From Nematopogon swammerdamellus (lineage: Eukaryota > Arthropoda > Insecta > Lepidoptera > Adelidae), in the NCBI GenBank assembly GCA_946902875.1, contig OX336351.1, forward strand, positions 1,612,001 to 1,676,000: a stretch of 64,000 nucleotides of DNA, given 5' to 3'. The position numbers and the translations under genes were made by a program. A model generated the notes under the pieces. The model ran no database searches. It was given only the letters and a program-made list of their open reading frames with translations, and was not told where the DNA came from. Positions 10,233 to 20,776 of this stretch are shown in pieces (within the stretch, counting starts at the first letter, position 1; each line of letters opens with the position of its first letter).

Positions 10233-10433
10233 TATCTAAACTAAAAAGCTTCTTGTCATAATATGTGGATTCCTCTGCTTATAACCATATTTCCATACAT
10301 ATGACTTTTTCTTTTTTAAATAATACGTAACTCAAGATAATTATGTGGAACTGAAAAGCTGTCTATTATTATTATTCTGTTTATGAACTAATGCCTGGGT
10401 AAACTCTGCTTCACACATCACAGTCCCAGGACT

Positions 10434-10572
10434 AGCGTGGAAGCAGAAATTGTAACAAAATGCAATACTTACGTCTTTTCAGCGTGGAAGCAGAAATTGT
10501 AACAGAATGCAATTTACGTCTTTTCAGCGTGGAAGCAGAAATTGTAACAAAATGCAATGCTTACGTCTTTTC
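10434..10572 (+). repeat. Tandem triplication, ~47-bp unit
   Basis: AGCGTGGAAGCAGAAATTGT followed by AACAAAATGCAATACTTACG and TCTTTTC occurs three times with small differences (the second copy lacks a few bases). Confidence 0.85.
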
Positions 10573-10605
10573 ACCTATTTATTCATGTTATTGTTATTAT
10601 CTATG

Positions 10606-10760
10606 TCGTCGCTCCAGTTCGGGACTTGTCTAAGTCACATTTTTAGCGAAAATCAGCTTTAAATTCAGAAATATGCAGAAAAATCTGCTGAATCAACCTG
10701 CATTTAAATCTCATTTTCGCTAAAAATGTGACTTAGACAACTCCCGAACTGGAGCGACGA
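10606..10760. mobile_element. Short MITE with ~50-bp inverted ends
   Basis: TCGTCGCTCCAGTTCGGGAC then TTGTCTAAGTCACATTTTTA (left) is mirrored by TAAAAATGTGACTTAGACAA then CTCCCGAACTGGAGCGACGA (right). The arms hold one or two mismatches. The loop is AT-rich and non-coding, and I could not define a target duplication. Confidence 0.7.
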
Positions 10761-10949
10761 AGTGTTGTGTTTGTATTATGTTCTTGTTAATAAATGATTT
10801 TTTATTTTGATTTTGATTTGATCTCAGACGGTGTTCTACACGATTGTTGAGCACGAACGAACACATATCTGGAATAGAATCCGTATAGATGTTTGGGTAC
10901 AAAGAGGTGTTCAACGAAAACTGTCCGTTCCTCCGATACGGATACACTC

Positions 10950-11015
10950 ATTTTTAGGGTTCCGTATCCATACGGGAGCCTATAATTACTAAGCCTACGT
11001 CGTCGTCTGTCCGAT
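10950..11015 (-). mobile_element. R420 end fragment
   Basis: TTTTTAGGGTTCCGTATCCA, then CTTACTAAGCCTACG-like sequence, matches the CCGT-rich end of R420. The rest is missing and sequence continues into GGTTCGAATCCGGCTTGTAG (11029). Confidence 0.6.
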
Positions 11016-11149
11016 GGTCGAAGGTTCGAATCCGGCTTGTAGGTATAGGTACCTAAAAAAAAAGAAAAACATATTAACATCGTTCTACGAGGCTATTTCT
11101 GCGCATTTACACTTTGGAGACTGAATAAATGTGTACATATAGCACATTA

Positions 11150-11510
11150 TTTAAAAAACCGGCCAAGTGCGAGTCGAACTCGCGCACCTAGGGTTCCGTA
11201 TCGCCATGTCATGGTTAGCGCCACTCACGCCATCTATGGTGTGTTATGAAATGCTTCATATTAGTTAAATGTCACGATTAGTTAAAATGCTTCACACTCT
11301 ACTCGATAGATGGCGCGCGCGTATTCACTTTTTTGGTTTCTTCTATGGGAACGCCGTGATTTTTTTACTTTTTCTTATTTTTATTATTTGTTGTTATATC
11401 GGCCATAATAACACATATTCTGTGAAAATTTTAACGGGCTACCTATTACGGCTTAAGAGATACAGCCCTCGGACAGACGGATGGACAGACAGACAGACGA
11501 CGTAGACTTA
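11150..11510 (+). mobile_element. R420 dispersed repeat
   Basis: Begins CCGGCCAAGTGCGAGTCGAA, CTCGCGCACCTAGGGTTCCG, with the ATGGCGTG/GTGTGTTATGAAATGC region, GGCCATAATAACACATATTC, and ends in a CAGACAGACAGACG tract. The hairpin GCGAGTCGAACTCGC lies at the start. It is truncated before the usual TACGGAACCCTAA end. Its coding content is nil. Confidence 0.75.
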
Positions 11511-12102
11511 AATCGACTTAAAAAAAGACGTAAATAGACGTTAAATAGACGTAATATGCTTAAAAAATTAAGGGATTGATACATTTCTGCATAGCTACGT
11601 CCATTTTAGATTTGTTTTCGCAACTTACAAAGTCGTTCGAAAACTTTAATCGTTTCAGACAGTCCTTCTCGATTCTGACAAATGAAGATATAATATATAT
11701 ATATATACTTGCGGTTGTAAAATATTATGCCGATGATAAAATTAAAATTATCTTGAAATCGTAACCGGGTGAGTACTTTCAAACTATGCTTTTGAAAGGT
11801 CGGCCTCTTGCTTTGGGTAAAGTTGAGCGGTTGCGCCCAACAACATTTGATCGTAGTTCTGAAATAGTTTTGAGTTTCGTACATCGTTGAAAGTAAAGGC
11901 GGTGCTCGTAAACCTACTTGAAGTTTGAAGAAATGAACAACATTTTCGAAGGAATACTTAAATGTAAGAAAAAGGTATTACCTAAGTATATTTTTTTATT
12001 TGTATTACAAAATAATACACAAAACCAACAATATAAAGAGAATGATCATTAATTATGTAATAATATGTATCAGTTAAGTTTGAATAAAATTTTTGAAATT
12101 GT
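11511..12102. other. Unassigned AT-rich segment
   Basis: Includes a short (TA)n run (11693-11707). No gene or known repeat recognised. Confidence 0.4.
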
Positions 12103-12404
12103 ACCGTGTGGGGCCGGTACTTTAAAAGAATAGCCCCACTGCGTCTCTCCCCGTGTATGTCGTAAAAGGCGACTAAGGGATAAGACTCCCTTCTTATATT
12201 ACTAGGTGGTAGGGTTTAACCCGCCCGGGTTGGTACCACGGCACTGAATGAAAGGTCGGTCAAAAGGGCTATGTAAATAGTTTGTGTTTTCCGTCCAGTT
12301 CAGTGTAGCCGGCACGACCGAAGGGAAGCGCTGACGTGGCACCAAGATCACCCGGTGTTATGGGCTGACATCACGGGAGTTGTAGGTGATGTAGCCAACC
12401 GTGA
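12103..12404 (+). mobile_element. SINE, H1 head + B1 body
   Basis: Starts GTGTGGGGCCGGTACTTTAA, H1 motif GTCGTAAAAGGCGACTAAGG (12160), TTACTAGGTGGTAGGGTTTA, and ends GATGTAGCCAACCGTG. The A-tail is lost where an inverted partial copy begins. Confidence 0.8.
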
Positions 12405-12407
12405 CCG

Positions 12408-12525
12408 AACTTCATTCAGTGCGGTGGTACCAACCCGGGCGGGTTAAACCCTACCACCTAGTAATATAAGAAGGGAGTCATATCCCTTAGTCGCCTTTTA
12501 CGACATACACGGCGTGAGAAAGATC
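12408..12525 (-). mobile_element. SINE H1+B1, 5' part, inverted
   Basis: TTCATTCAGTGCGGTGGTAC, the TACCACCTAGTAATATAAGA segment and CTTAGTCGCCTTTTACGACA are the reverse complement of the head half of the same family. Together with 12103-12404 it forms a converging pair. Confidence 0.75.
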
Positions 12526-12999
12526 GACTGATCGCTATTAAAAAAACAGTAAAAAATATAGGGGGTCCCCAATCCCCATACAAGAAACGTTTTTTTTAAC
12601 GTCCCTTTTGTTTGCTCTATCGTAATAACAATTATAAAAGATACAAAGCCATTTTTATATTACATTCAGGAATTAATTTGTACGAAAAAATATAACTTCT
12701 TATTTACGCGAAATTTAGATTTTTTTTTTCAAAACTCTGTTTTGGCCTAATGAGTGATTTCTCAAATAGTAATGTAAGTATAGATAGTAAATAAGCCCTA
12801 CATAAGTTGTAAAGCTTACTTATATGTACCTATTAGTTAAGTAGTTGAACAACGAAGCGGGTCCAAACTCGCCTAAACCAATAATTGTCTGAACGGATCC
12901 CCATCTGAGCCTTATGTTTGGCTTCCGTGTTTGTATGTCTGTGTGTGCTTATGATAAACTGACACTGAGAGAGTCATATAATAGTGCATACATAACGCA
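12526..12999. other. Unassigned; possible R420 remnant
   Basis: The stretch 12550-12640 (GGGGTCCCCAATCCCCATAC, AAGAAACGTT) resembles the middle of the R420 variant at 40620-40690 in opposite orientation. The rest is not recognised. Confidence 0.35.
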
Positions 13000-13310
13000 C
13001 GCTGTTTTCCGACTATCGGGGTGAGCAGAGTAATCGGTGTTGTGCTGCACGAACTCTGGTAAATTACAGCACAACACCGATCACCACGTTTCGCAATGTA
13101 TTAGGACAAAATAACCTATCAAGCAGCAAGTAAGGCAAGAAAACCCACCTGCTGCATGCCTCGGTGGAAGGACCGAGCCAGGGTGAGAGGTGGCTAGCCT
13201 ATCGCCCTTTAGTACGACACGTTGTCCTTATCCCTTAGTCGCCTTTTACGACATGCACCGGGAGAGATGCAGTGGGGCTAGTATTTTTAAGTACCGGCCC
13301 CACACAGTCC
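13000..13310 (-). mobile_element. SINE, H1 head + B2 body
   Basis: In minus orientation: GTGTGGGGCCGGTACTTAAA, H1 motif, then B2 (CTTGGCACGGTCCTTCCACC-type sequence, GCAGCAGGTGGG) and the B2 end AGCACAACACCGATTACTCT. The H1 head is the same as in H1+B1 SINEs while the body is unrelated. Confidence 0.8.
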
Positions 13311-13599
13311 ATTGTATAGATTTACTTTAAAGCAGACTCTCTCTGCCTTTGGGTAGATTTTTCATGATTTTGGCTTTTGTGAAAATCGTTCAGAAATACA
13401 TAGGCAGGGAATTATTGTGAATTTATATTATTTTATTTATAAAACAAACACTCGAGTTTTTTACCTCCTTACATTTTACTATATTAATCAACTCTCGAAC
13501 ATTTAAAGATTCACCGGCGAAATCTATGTAAGGGTTAAAAACAAATTCAGTTTCGGTTAAGCTACAATGTGGCTCTCATACAAACCCAAATTGTTCCGC
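13311..13599. other. Unassigned segment
   Basis: No gene or repeat family recognised. Confidence 0.35.
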
Positions 13600-13705
13600 G
13601 CGACGAAATAAAGGTAACGAGGAACGCAGCTCGGCCTTCTTTCTTATTTACTTACTTCTTTTTAACTACGAATTTCACGCGAGCGAAGCCACGGGCATAA
13701 ACTAG
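13600..13705 (+). mobile_element. Helitron 3' end fragment
   Basis: AACGCAGCTCGGCCTTC, ACGAATTTCACGCGAGCGAA and GCCACGGGCATAAACTAG match the 3' end of the complete Helitron at 18790-20776. CTAG is followed by T, as expected for insertion between A and T. The 5' part was not found. Confidence 0.65.
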
Positions 13706-13746
13706 TAAATGATAATAATTTATAAACCTTCCCTATTTATACATCT

Positions 13747-14034
13747 TTTTTTTTTATGGAAACTGACACGGTTGGCTACATCACCTACAAAATCCGTGAT
13801 GTCAGCCCATAACACTGGTTGAACTTGGTGCCACGTCAGCGTTTCCCTTCGGTCGTGCCGGGTACACTAAACTGGACGGAAAACACATACTATTTACATA
13901 GCCGTTTCGACCGACACCTTTCATTCAGTGCGGTAGTACCAACTCGGGCGGGTTAAACCCTACCACCTAGTAATATAAGAAGGGAGTCATATCCCTTAGT
14001 CGCCTTTTACGACATACACGGGGAGAGATGCAGT
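13747..14034 (-). mobile_element. SINE, H1 head + B1 body, head-truncated
   Basis: T-run (13748) then TATGGAAACTGACACGGTTG, the TACCACCTAGTAATATAAGA block and CTTAGTCGCCTTTTACGACA, ending at AGAGATGCAGT. The outermost ~30 bp of the H1 head are missing. Confidence 0.8.
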
Positions 14035-14394
14035 CTACTATATATTTCGCTTTATACGCCCCTGAAATAGCAGAAGTTTTTCCAATGCCGCGTACCACGA
14101 GATTGCAACGGTTTTCCTGTCTCCTTCAAAAGGCAGCAGTCTTAGAGCACTCTATAAATGTTAATCTGTATTATTCCTGGTACTATTTTAGAAGAGCTCC
14201 TCCGTAAATTTTCCTTCGACATCACTTGCACCTTCTTAGAGTTTTTACATATTTATAAAGGAGAAGGCGGGAACTATCGTGCCGGAGGTGAGGGACGGAT
14301 TTAGAGAGTGCACTTATCGATTTGATGAAATTGTAGTGAGTGTATGACCGGGCTCTGCGATTCCTGTACATAGCCACCGATACCAGGCTATAAA
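14035..14394. other. Unassigned segment
   Basis: No recognisable gene or repeat. Confidence 0.35.
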
Positions 14395-14470
14395 ATGAAA
14401 TGAAATGAAAATATACTTTACTGTACAAAAAGTGACAAAAGGCGGACTTAAAGCCTAAGGGCATTATCTG
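14395..14470 (-). mobile_element. LINE 3' UTR-like fragment
   Basis: CAAAAAGTGACAAAAGGCGG, ACTTAAAGCCTAAGGGCATT resembles (in reverse) the 3' UTRs of insect non-LTR elements that carry AAGTCCGCCTTTG, seen at 24130, 42090 and 45750. Assignment is tentative. Confidence 0.45.
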
Positions 14471-15329
14471 CCAGTCATACCTGGGATTGTGAGTAGGGTA
14501 GATGGGTAGTGCGGAAAATTAAATGAGAGAATCTTTTTTAATGAGTATAAAAATAAACAATAAAACATAGCTATAATAGTAATAACATATAACTAAATAC
14601 ATTCGTGACATACATACATACAAGTTCAAAAGTACATACATATACACAAAATAAACAAATACAAATACATATGTACATACATACCTAATGCAGTTTCTAA
14701 ACAAGCGTTAACACACATGGAGACATTTTGGGGTCGAAAATGTTGTGGGAAGCGGAGTACGGAGAGTGGCAGGGAGTTGGTTCCGATTTGATGTAAGAAT
14801 TGTCTAGATTCTAGATCTTGGCTACCTGCATTTATAGACAACTTGCTTGTACCCGCGGCTTCGCTCGCGGTAGACTCGGTCTAATAGCAAATTAGATTTA
14901 AACGCAAATATGATAAACGATAAACTTTAAAGAAATTTAGTAGCTTTACTTAATTGTATTGCCATCTGCAAATCATTGTACATAATATAATATCAATAAA
15001 CATGTTATTGAAAAAAAAACCTTACAAAAAAATAAAAAAGTGAAGAAATAATAACTAATAATATAATAATCAGATATATTTAACAGACGCGTCCGCCGTC
15101 CGTATTTTGTCAACTTGCGTTTACAATAAGCCGCCTCAGTTCACAACCGGAACTCAAACAGTAAATTGCATAATAATGTAAATTATTCGACACCATCTTG
15201 TAGCCCTCGCCGATACGCGTCATTTGACACCTGACACATTCACGTAGCATTTAACCTCACGACACCAGGTCGAATTCGCACTCTCGCTGGAAATTGGGGA
15301 CTTTAATGAAGCGTTCGAAAAGAAATTTT
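14471..15329. other. Unassigned; isolated Helitron-like end
   Basis: AT-rich with (CATA)-like runs (14605-14690). GTACCCGCGGCTTCGCTCGC (14848-14868) matches the reverse complement of the Helitron subterminal GCGAGCGAAGCCGCGGG, but no CTAG end or partner is visible. The rest is unassigned. Confidence 0.4.
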
Positions 15330-15975
15330 CATACATACATACATACATATCACATACGCTGAATCCCGACAATCGGGGTAAGCAGAGTAAGCGGTGTTGT
15401 GCTGCAAGTACTTTGGTAAGTTACAGCACAACACCGACCACCACGTTTAGCAAAGTATTCGGGCAAGATAACTATGAGGCAGCAAGTAAGGCACGAAGGC
15501 CCACCTGCTGCATGGCTCGATGGAAAGACCGCGCTAAGGTGAGAGGTGGCTGGCCTGTCGCCCTTATGCACGGCATCTTGTCCTTATCGACCTGATCAAT
15601 CGGGAGATATGCGTAGGGGTTATTCTTATTAACTAGAACGATAAAAAAGGTATGGACCCCGAACCCTATCCTCGCCAGCGTAACACGATATAAGTAAAAG
15701 CATACTTGTTTCATTGGACGGTCGCGCGCTGGCCCGTCAGTTTGTCATCGGCTGCGTTCGCAAAAACCTGTTTAAAATTCCCGCATGCTCTGTGTTTACG
15801 TGTAAAAACACTATAGCCAAGTTTAGTGTGCACAATAGTGGAATATCTTATCATCGGTAAGTACACTCCGCTCCGCGCAACTCGGCGACGCTAGTTCTCA
15901 TACAAGCATTTGACAGTCCGGCGTCCATAGCTTTTTTATCGTTCTAGCTTATTAAGTACCGTCCCCACACAGTAC
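15330..15975 (-). mobile_element. SINE, H1 head + B2 body, split by a MITE
   Basis: The 3' tail (CATACATACATACATA at 15333) and body CCGACAATCGGGGTAAGCAG through TGCTGCATGGCTCG (15510) run to about 15632. The head end TTAAGTACCGTCCCCACACA resumes at 15951. The gap is a 315-bp MITE with an 8-bp target duplication. The H1 part between is degraded and carries GACCTGATCAATCGGGAG in place of the usual H1 motif. Confidence 0.75.
15633..15947. mobile_element. MITE, 8-bp target duplication, 315 bp
   Basis: Ends CTAGAACGATAAAAAAGGTA and TAGCTTTTTTATCGTTCTAG form a ~25-bp inverted repeat with one mismatch. CTTATTAA flanks both sides (15625-15632 and 15948-15955). An 8-bp duplication suggests hAT-type mobilisation, but the CTAG termini are not typical and the superfamily is uncertain. 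Internal motifs CGCCAGCGTAACACGATAT and AGCATTTGACAGTCC recur in a relative at 22590-22805. Confidence 0.8.
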
Positions 15976-16261
15976 GTATAATAAAAATATATTACGTTGA
16001 ATTTCTACAATTCGCGCCAAAGTCCGACCCTGTCTGCCTGGCTTACATAAGGAAGGAAATGTCGCAAGGGGCGTCAGTGCCGTATATTGCGACTCAGTGA
16101 TCGCGGCGAGGATTTGCATGTACGGGCGGGCCGGGCCGGGCCGGCGCACTTATCCCGTGTTCTATTGTTTTTGCTCCCCTGGAGGAATACGAAACAGGCA
16201 CGTGTGACGTTGGAGGTGCGCAATTTCAGCAGATCCGTTTGTAAGATCCGCTCTCAAACTT
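15976..16261. other. Unassigned GC-richer segment
   Basis: Includes GGCGGGCCGGGCCGGGCCGG (16124-16144). No gene recognised. Confidence 0.35.
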
Positions 16262-18090
16262 GTGATATGTAGATGGTACCGTGTTCATAGTTTCTTTTCA
16301 GAGACATTGCGGCGTCGATATGTAGATGGAATTATATTCATAGTTTCTTTTGAGAGACATCGAGGCGTCGATATGCAGATGGAATTATATTCATAGTTTC
16401 ATTTGAGAGACATCGAGGCGTCGATATGTAGATGGAATTATATGCATAGTTTCTTTTGAGAAACATCGAGGCGTCGATATGTAGATGGAATTATATTCGT
16501 AGTTTCTTTTGAGAGACATCGCGGCGTCGATATGCAGATGGAATTATATTCATAGTTTCTTTTTAGAGACATCCGTGCGTCGATATGTAGATAGAATTAT
16601 ATTCATAGTTTCTTTTTAGAGACATCCAAGCGTCGATATGTAGATAATATTCATAGTTTCTTTTGAGAGACATCCAGGCGTCGATATGTAGATAGAATTA
16701 TATTCATAGTTTCTTTTTAGAGACATCCAAGGGTCGATATGTAGATAGAATTATATTCATAGTTTCTTTTTAGAGACATCCAAGCGTCGATATGTAGATA
16801 ATATTCATAGTTTCTTTTGAGAGACATCCAGGCGTCGATATGTAGATAGAATTTATATTAATAGTTTCTTTTGAGAGACATCCAAGCGTCGATATGTAGA
16901 TAGAATTATAATCATACTTTATTTTGAGAGACATCCAAGCGTCGATATATAGATATAATTATATTCATAGTTTCTTTTGAGAGACATCGCGGCGTCGATA
17001 TGTAGATATAATTATATTCATAGTTTCTTTTGAGAGACATCGCGGCGTCGATATGTAGATGGAACTATATTCATAGTTTCTTTTGAGAGACATCGCGGCG
17101 TCGATAGGTAGATGGAATTATATTCATAGTTTCTTTTGAGAGACATCGCAGCGTCGATATTAGATGGAATTATATGCATAGTTTCTTTTGAGAGACATCG
17201 CGGCGTCGATATGTAGATGGAATTATATTCATAGTTTCTTTTGAGAGACATCGCGGCGTCGATAGGTAGATGGAACTATATTCATAGTTCTTTTGAGAGA
17301 CATCGCGGCGTCGATAGGTAGATGGAACTATATTCATAGTTCTTTTGAGAGACATCGCGGCGTCGATAGGTAGATGGAACTATATTCATAGTTCTTTTGA
17401 GAGACATCGCGGCGTCAATAGGTAGATGGAACTATATTCATAGTTTTTTTGAGAGACATCGCGGTGTCGATAGGTAGATGGAACTATATTCATAGTTCTT
17501 TTGAGAGACATCGCGGCGTCGATAGGTAGATGGAATTATATTCATAGTTTCTTTTGAGAGACATCGCGGCGTCGATAGGTAGATGGAATTATATTCATAG
17601 TTTCTTTTGAGAGACATCGCGCCGTCGATAGGTAGATGGAACTATATTCATAGTTCTTTTGAGAGACATCGCGGCGTCGATAGGTAGATGGAACTATATT
17701 CATAGTTCTTTTGAGAGACATCGCGGCGTCGATAGGTAGATGGAACTATATTCATAGTTCTTTTGAGAGACATCGCGGCGTCGATAGGTAGATGGAATTA
17801 TATTCATAGTTTCTTTTGAGAGACATGGAAGCGTCGATATGTAGATGGAATTGTATTCATAGTTTCTTTTGAGAGACATCGCGGCGTCGATATGTAGATG
17901 GAATTATATTCATAGTTTCTTTTGCGTCGTTATATAGATGGAACCATATTCATAGTTTCTTTTGAGAGACATCGCGACTTCGATATGTAGATGGAACTAT
18001 ATTCATAGTTTCTTTTGAGAGATATCGCGGCGTCAATATGTAGAGTGGACCATATTCATACCTAGTTTATTTTGAGAGACATCGATATGT
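16262..18090 (+). repeat. 53-bp satellite array, ~34 copies
   Basis: The unit is roughly TCGATATGTAGATGGAATTA, TATTCATAGTTTCTTTTGAG, AGACATCGCGGCG. Blocks differ: 16610-16920 has GATAGAATTA and CATCCAAGCG; 17250-17790 has a 52-bp variant (GATAGGTAG, CATAGTTCTTTT). A three-unit higher-order period of about 155 bp shows around 16575-16885, marked by a shortened GTAGATAATATTCATAG at 16639 and 16794. The unit is not a multiple of three, and the antisense frames across it are repeat by-products. Confidence 0.95.
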
Positions 18091-18200
18091 AGGATTGTCT
18101 GCCGAGCGTTTTCTCCGATTGTTTCAGCCTGGGGGAATTTCAAACTCGTATCAACGGGCTCGACGGCTCTGTAATAGTCCGCAAGTATACTCCGGGGCTA
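18091..18200 (+). pseudogene. LINE-Y C-terminal fragment
   Basis: CTGCCGAGCGTTTTCTCCGA, TTGTTTCAGCCTGGG and CAAACTCGTATCAACGGGCT correspond to the LINE-Y C-terminus LPASVFPEFFNLGVFKHRIN at 28012-28383. The fragment is short and 5'-truncated. Confidence 0.6.
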
Positions 18201-18789
18201 TTCTATTGGTAAATTCACATATTAACCCGCCACTGACCCGAGCGCACCAGCCTTACGGCCATAGCACCCGCACTGTGTCACGACTTCATCATGGAACAAT
18301 CATTTGAAAGTCGTTGCACGCAGGGAGGCCTGCTGCCGGGATACCACCAATTTGGTCCCGGTGACGCGCATTGACTGCGGTCCGGCCCCCCCTTGGAGGG
18401 ACTCATAAAGGCGTTCTGAGCCCCCCCCCCCCCCTTGGAGTGCACCGACTCCGAAGAATGTCCCCATCTACGTCTTGCGTCCGTCAGTCTGCGTCCCTGA
18501 TGGGAGACAACGTCACAAACAGCGACTTGTCGCCCCGGTCCTCGCGTCCCGAATCGCCCCGGCGTCTGCGTTCGTCAGTCGGTCGTCGCGCCTCACCTGG
18601 TCATCTAGCTGTGGCGCGCCATGCCTCGCCCTGCATTGTGGGGGCGCAGGCAGCCACCCCTCTTTTGCCGCTGCTCCTTTCGGCTTCTATTGGTAAATTC
18701 ATCGGTACTAGTTATTTCTCGTGACCCGTCTCATTCGCTCCATCGAGGTTTCGAATGCGTTAAGTATTGTGAAACAGAACTGCGGCTAA
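18201..18789 (+). other. GC-rich segment between direct repeats
   Basis: GGCTATTCTATTGGTAAATT (18197) recurs as GGCTTCTATTGGTAAATT (18682), bracketing a GC-rich stretch with a C-run (18421-18434) and GGGATACCACCAATTTGGTC. It could be a duplicated element end or LINE 3' sequence. I do not recognise it. Confidence 0.4.
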
Positions 18790-19283
18790 TCTATACATAT
18801 AATAAAATCGTAGAGGTAAGAAAGTCTGTACATTGAATGTATTCGGAAAAAAACTAACCAGGGTGGCTTAAAATGAGATACTGAACATGTTAGAACAGTT
18901 TTTAAAATTTTTGTTTGTTTGTTTGTTTGTACGCGCATCACGCAAAAACCACTGAACGGAATTAGACGAAACTTTGTATAGTGGCAGTTTATATGCCGGG
19001 TTAACATAATACGTAAAAAAAATTAACAAAAATAAAAAAAATTAACAATTATAAACATTATTGCGCGTTTAAAATCACGTAGTCCAAAGTAAAGGTAAAA
19101 ATAATTTTAAATGTCATGTTGACAACGGAGAACTGTCATCTCGACGTGAGCTGGCCGGTGACAAATTGTTTGATAAATAAAAATAATAATTGAAAGTCGA
19201 AGTTATGTCGCTGTCATTGGTGCAATAAAATTTATATATCTGTTGCCCGCGGCTTCGCTCGCGTGAAATTCGTATTTAAAAAA

Positions 19284-19830
19284 AAGAAAGTAAGTAACTA
19301 AAGACGGGCCCGAAGGCGGATCTGCGCTCACGTAAACGATATTCTTTCTCGATGAAAGTAACTAAGGGCGAGGCGAAAGGCGGAGCTGATTTCAGGAAGA
19401 AGAAAAACATTCTTGAAGAAAATAAGTTACTAAGGGCGAGGCCGAAGGCCAAGCTCTATTCTGGAAGACCATAAACCTTCTCGAAGAAAGTAAGTAACTA
19501 TGGGCGAGGCCGCAGGCCGAGCTGCGTTCAGGAAGAAGCTAAACCATCTTGAAGAAAGTAAGTAACTAAGGCGAGGCCGAAGGCCGAGCTACGTTCGGAT
19601 AATTGAAAAACCATCTCGAAGAAAGCAAGTAACTAAGGGCGAGGCCGAAGGCCCAGCTGCGTTCAGGAAGAAGCTAAACCATCTTGAAGAAAGTAAGCAA
19701 CTAAGGCGAGGCCGAAGGCCGAGCTACGTTCTGACAAATGATAAACCATCTCGATGAAAGCAAGTAACTAAGGGCGAGGCCGAAGGCCGAGCTGCGTTCA
19801 GGAAGAAGCTAAACCATCTCGAATAAAGTT
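19284..19830 (+). repeat. ~68-bp tandem array inside Helitron, ~8 copies
   Basis: The unit is GAAAGTAAGTAACTAAGGGC, GAGGCCGAAGGCCGAGCTGC, GTTCAGGAAGAAGCTAAACC. Each unit contains the hairpin GGCCGAAGGCC. Units vary by small substitutions and indels. Confidence 0.9.
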
Positions 19831-19899
19831 AATTAATATTAAGATTGAGTTAATTTAATTTAAATTTTATTATAAAGTCCACGCTTCTAACGGCAAATA

Positions 19900-20337
19900 T
19901 ACCGTGCATCCTAGAACCTCGCGGTTATTCCCGGCTGGATGGCGAGAGGCCCGATGCTAGAGACCTTAGTGCCATAGACTAAGGGTAGTTCTTTGATGTG
20001 GGACGCCACTTTTGTTCTCACATTGGCTCCAAGTCACGTTAGGACATCTTCAAGAGCGGCTGGCGCGGCCGATGCTGGGGCGGAGAGCCTCCAACGCAGC
20101 AAATATAGAAATATAATTCCAGATTTCGAATTTATTGCGTTTGCGGTTGAAACCCTCGGTCCGTGGAGCAGTAAAGCCAAAAGAGGCTTGAGCTGGTTGA
20201 CGCAACTGGTGTCCCGTCATCAAGGGCTTATGTACTTCATTCAAAGGGTAAGCCTTGCCATCCAGCGGGGTAATGCCGCAAGTGCTCTAAGAACATTTGA
20301 AAATGCCCGTTTTGATAGTTATTTTAATGTTTGTTAG
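19900..20337 (+). pseudogene. LINE C-terminal fragment captured in Helitron
   Basis: The open frame to the stop at 20335 contains TLAPSHVRTSSRAAGAADAG, FEFIAFAVETLGPWSSKAKR and YFIQRVSLAIQRGNAASALR. I recognise this ETLGPWG...QRISLAIQRGNAAS signature as the C-terminal end of a class of non-LTR retrotransposon proteins found in many invertebrates. The RT part is absent. No promoter is evident, and I treat it as a passenger rather than a gene. Confidence 0.6.
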
Positions 20338-20424
20338 GTAGGTTTAATTCTTTAGTTATTAATATTACTTTTTTATTTATATGAAATAAATAGATTGAGT
20401 AAACGATATTATATTCTATCGAAG

Positions 20425-20760
20425 AAAGGAAGTCTTTAAGGGCGAGGCCCGAAGGCGGAAGAGGGTTTTTGGTTTACCTGAACGCAGCTCGGCCTTCGGC
20501 CTCGCACTTAGTTCCTTCCTTTCTTCCAGAAGGTTTGTCGTCTTCCTGAACGCAGCTCGGCCTTCGGCCTCGCCCTTACTTACTTCCTTTATTTGAGAAA
20601 GGTTTATCGTTTACCTGAAAGCAGCTCCGCCTTCGCCCTCGCCCTTAGTTAGTTACTTTCTTTAAGAAGGTTTATCGATTACCTGAACGCAGCTCGGCCT
20701 TCGGCCTGGCCCTAAGTTACTTACATTCTTCTTTGGAATACGAATTTCACGCGAGCGGAG
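20425..20760 (-). repeat. Inverted copies of the Helitron 68-bp repeat
   Basis: CTGAACGCAGCTCGGCCTTC and GGCCTCGCCCTTAGTT-type units repeat four times in the opposite orientation to 19284-19830. The two arrays could form a large stem enclosing the captured fragment. Confidence 0.85.
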
Positions 20761-20776
20761 CCGCGGGCTCAGCTAG

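Larger units (their letters stand above)
18790..20776 (+). mobile_element. Complete non-autonomous Helitron, 1987 bp
   Basis: It starts TCTATACATATAATAAAATC after an A (18789) and ends GCCGCGGGCTCAGCTAG before a T (20777), the standard Helitron A^T insertion. The subterminal CACGCGAGCGGAGCCGCG lies just inside the end. It carries no Rep or helicase frame. Contents: an inner inverted Helitron-type end (CCCGCGGCTTCGCTCGCG at 19245), a 68-bp tandem array (19284-19830), a captured LINE fragment (19900-20335), and an inverted set of the same 68-bp sequence (20425-20750). Confidence 0.85.

Noticed and set aside
11029..11045. tRNA box B (GGTTCGAATCC) as a tRNA gene
   Set aside because: No box A at the right distance and no cloverleaf; it lies next to an R420 fragment.
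17018..17355. Minus-strand repeated peptide (MSLKRNYEYNSIY...)
   Set aside because: It comes from the 53-bp satellite. Reading frames change from unit to unit and there is no sign of selection on codons.
16262..18090. CRISPR-like regular repeats
   Set aside because: Units are directly adjacent 53-bp tandem copies without unique spacers, and the genome is clearly eukaryotic.
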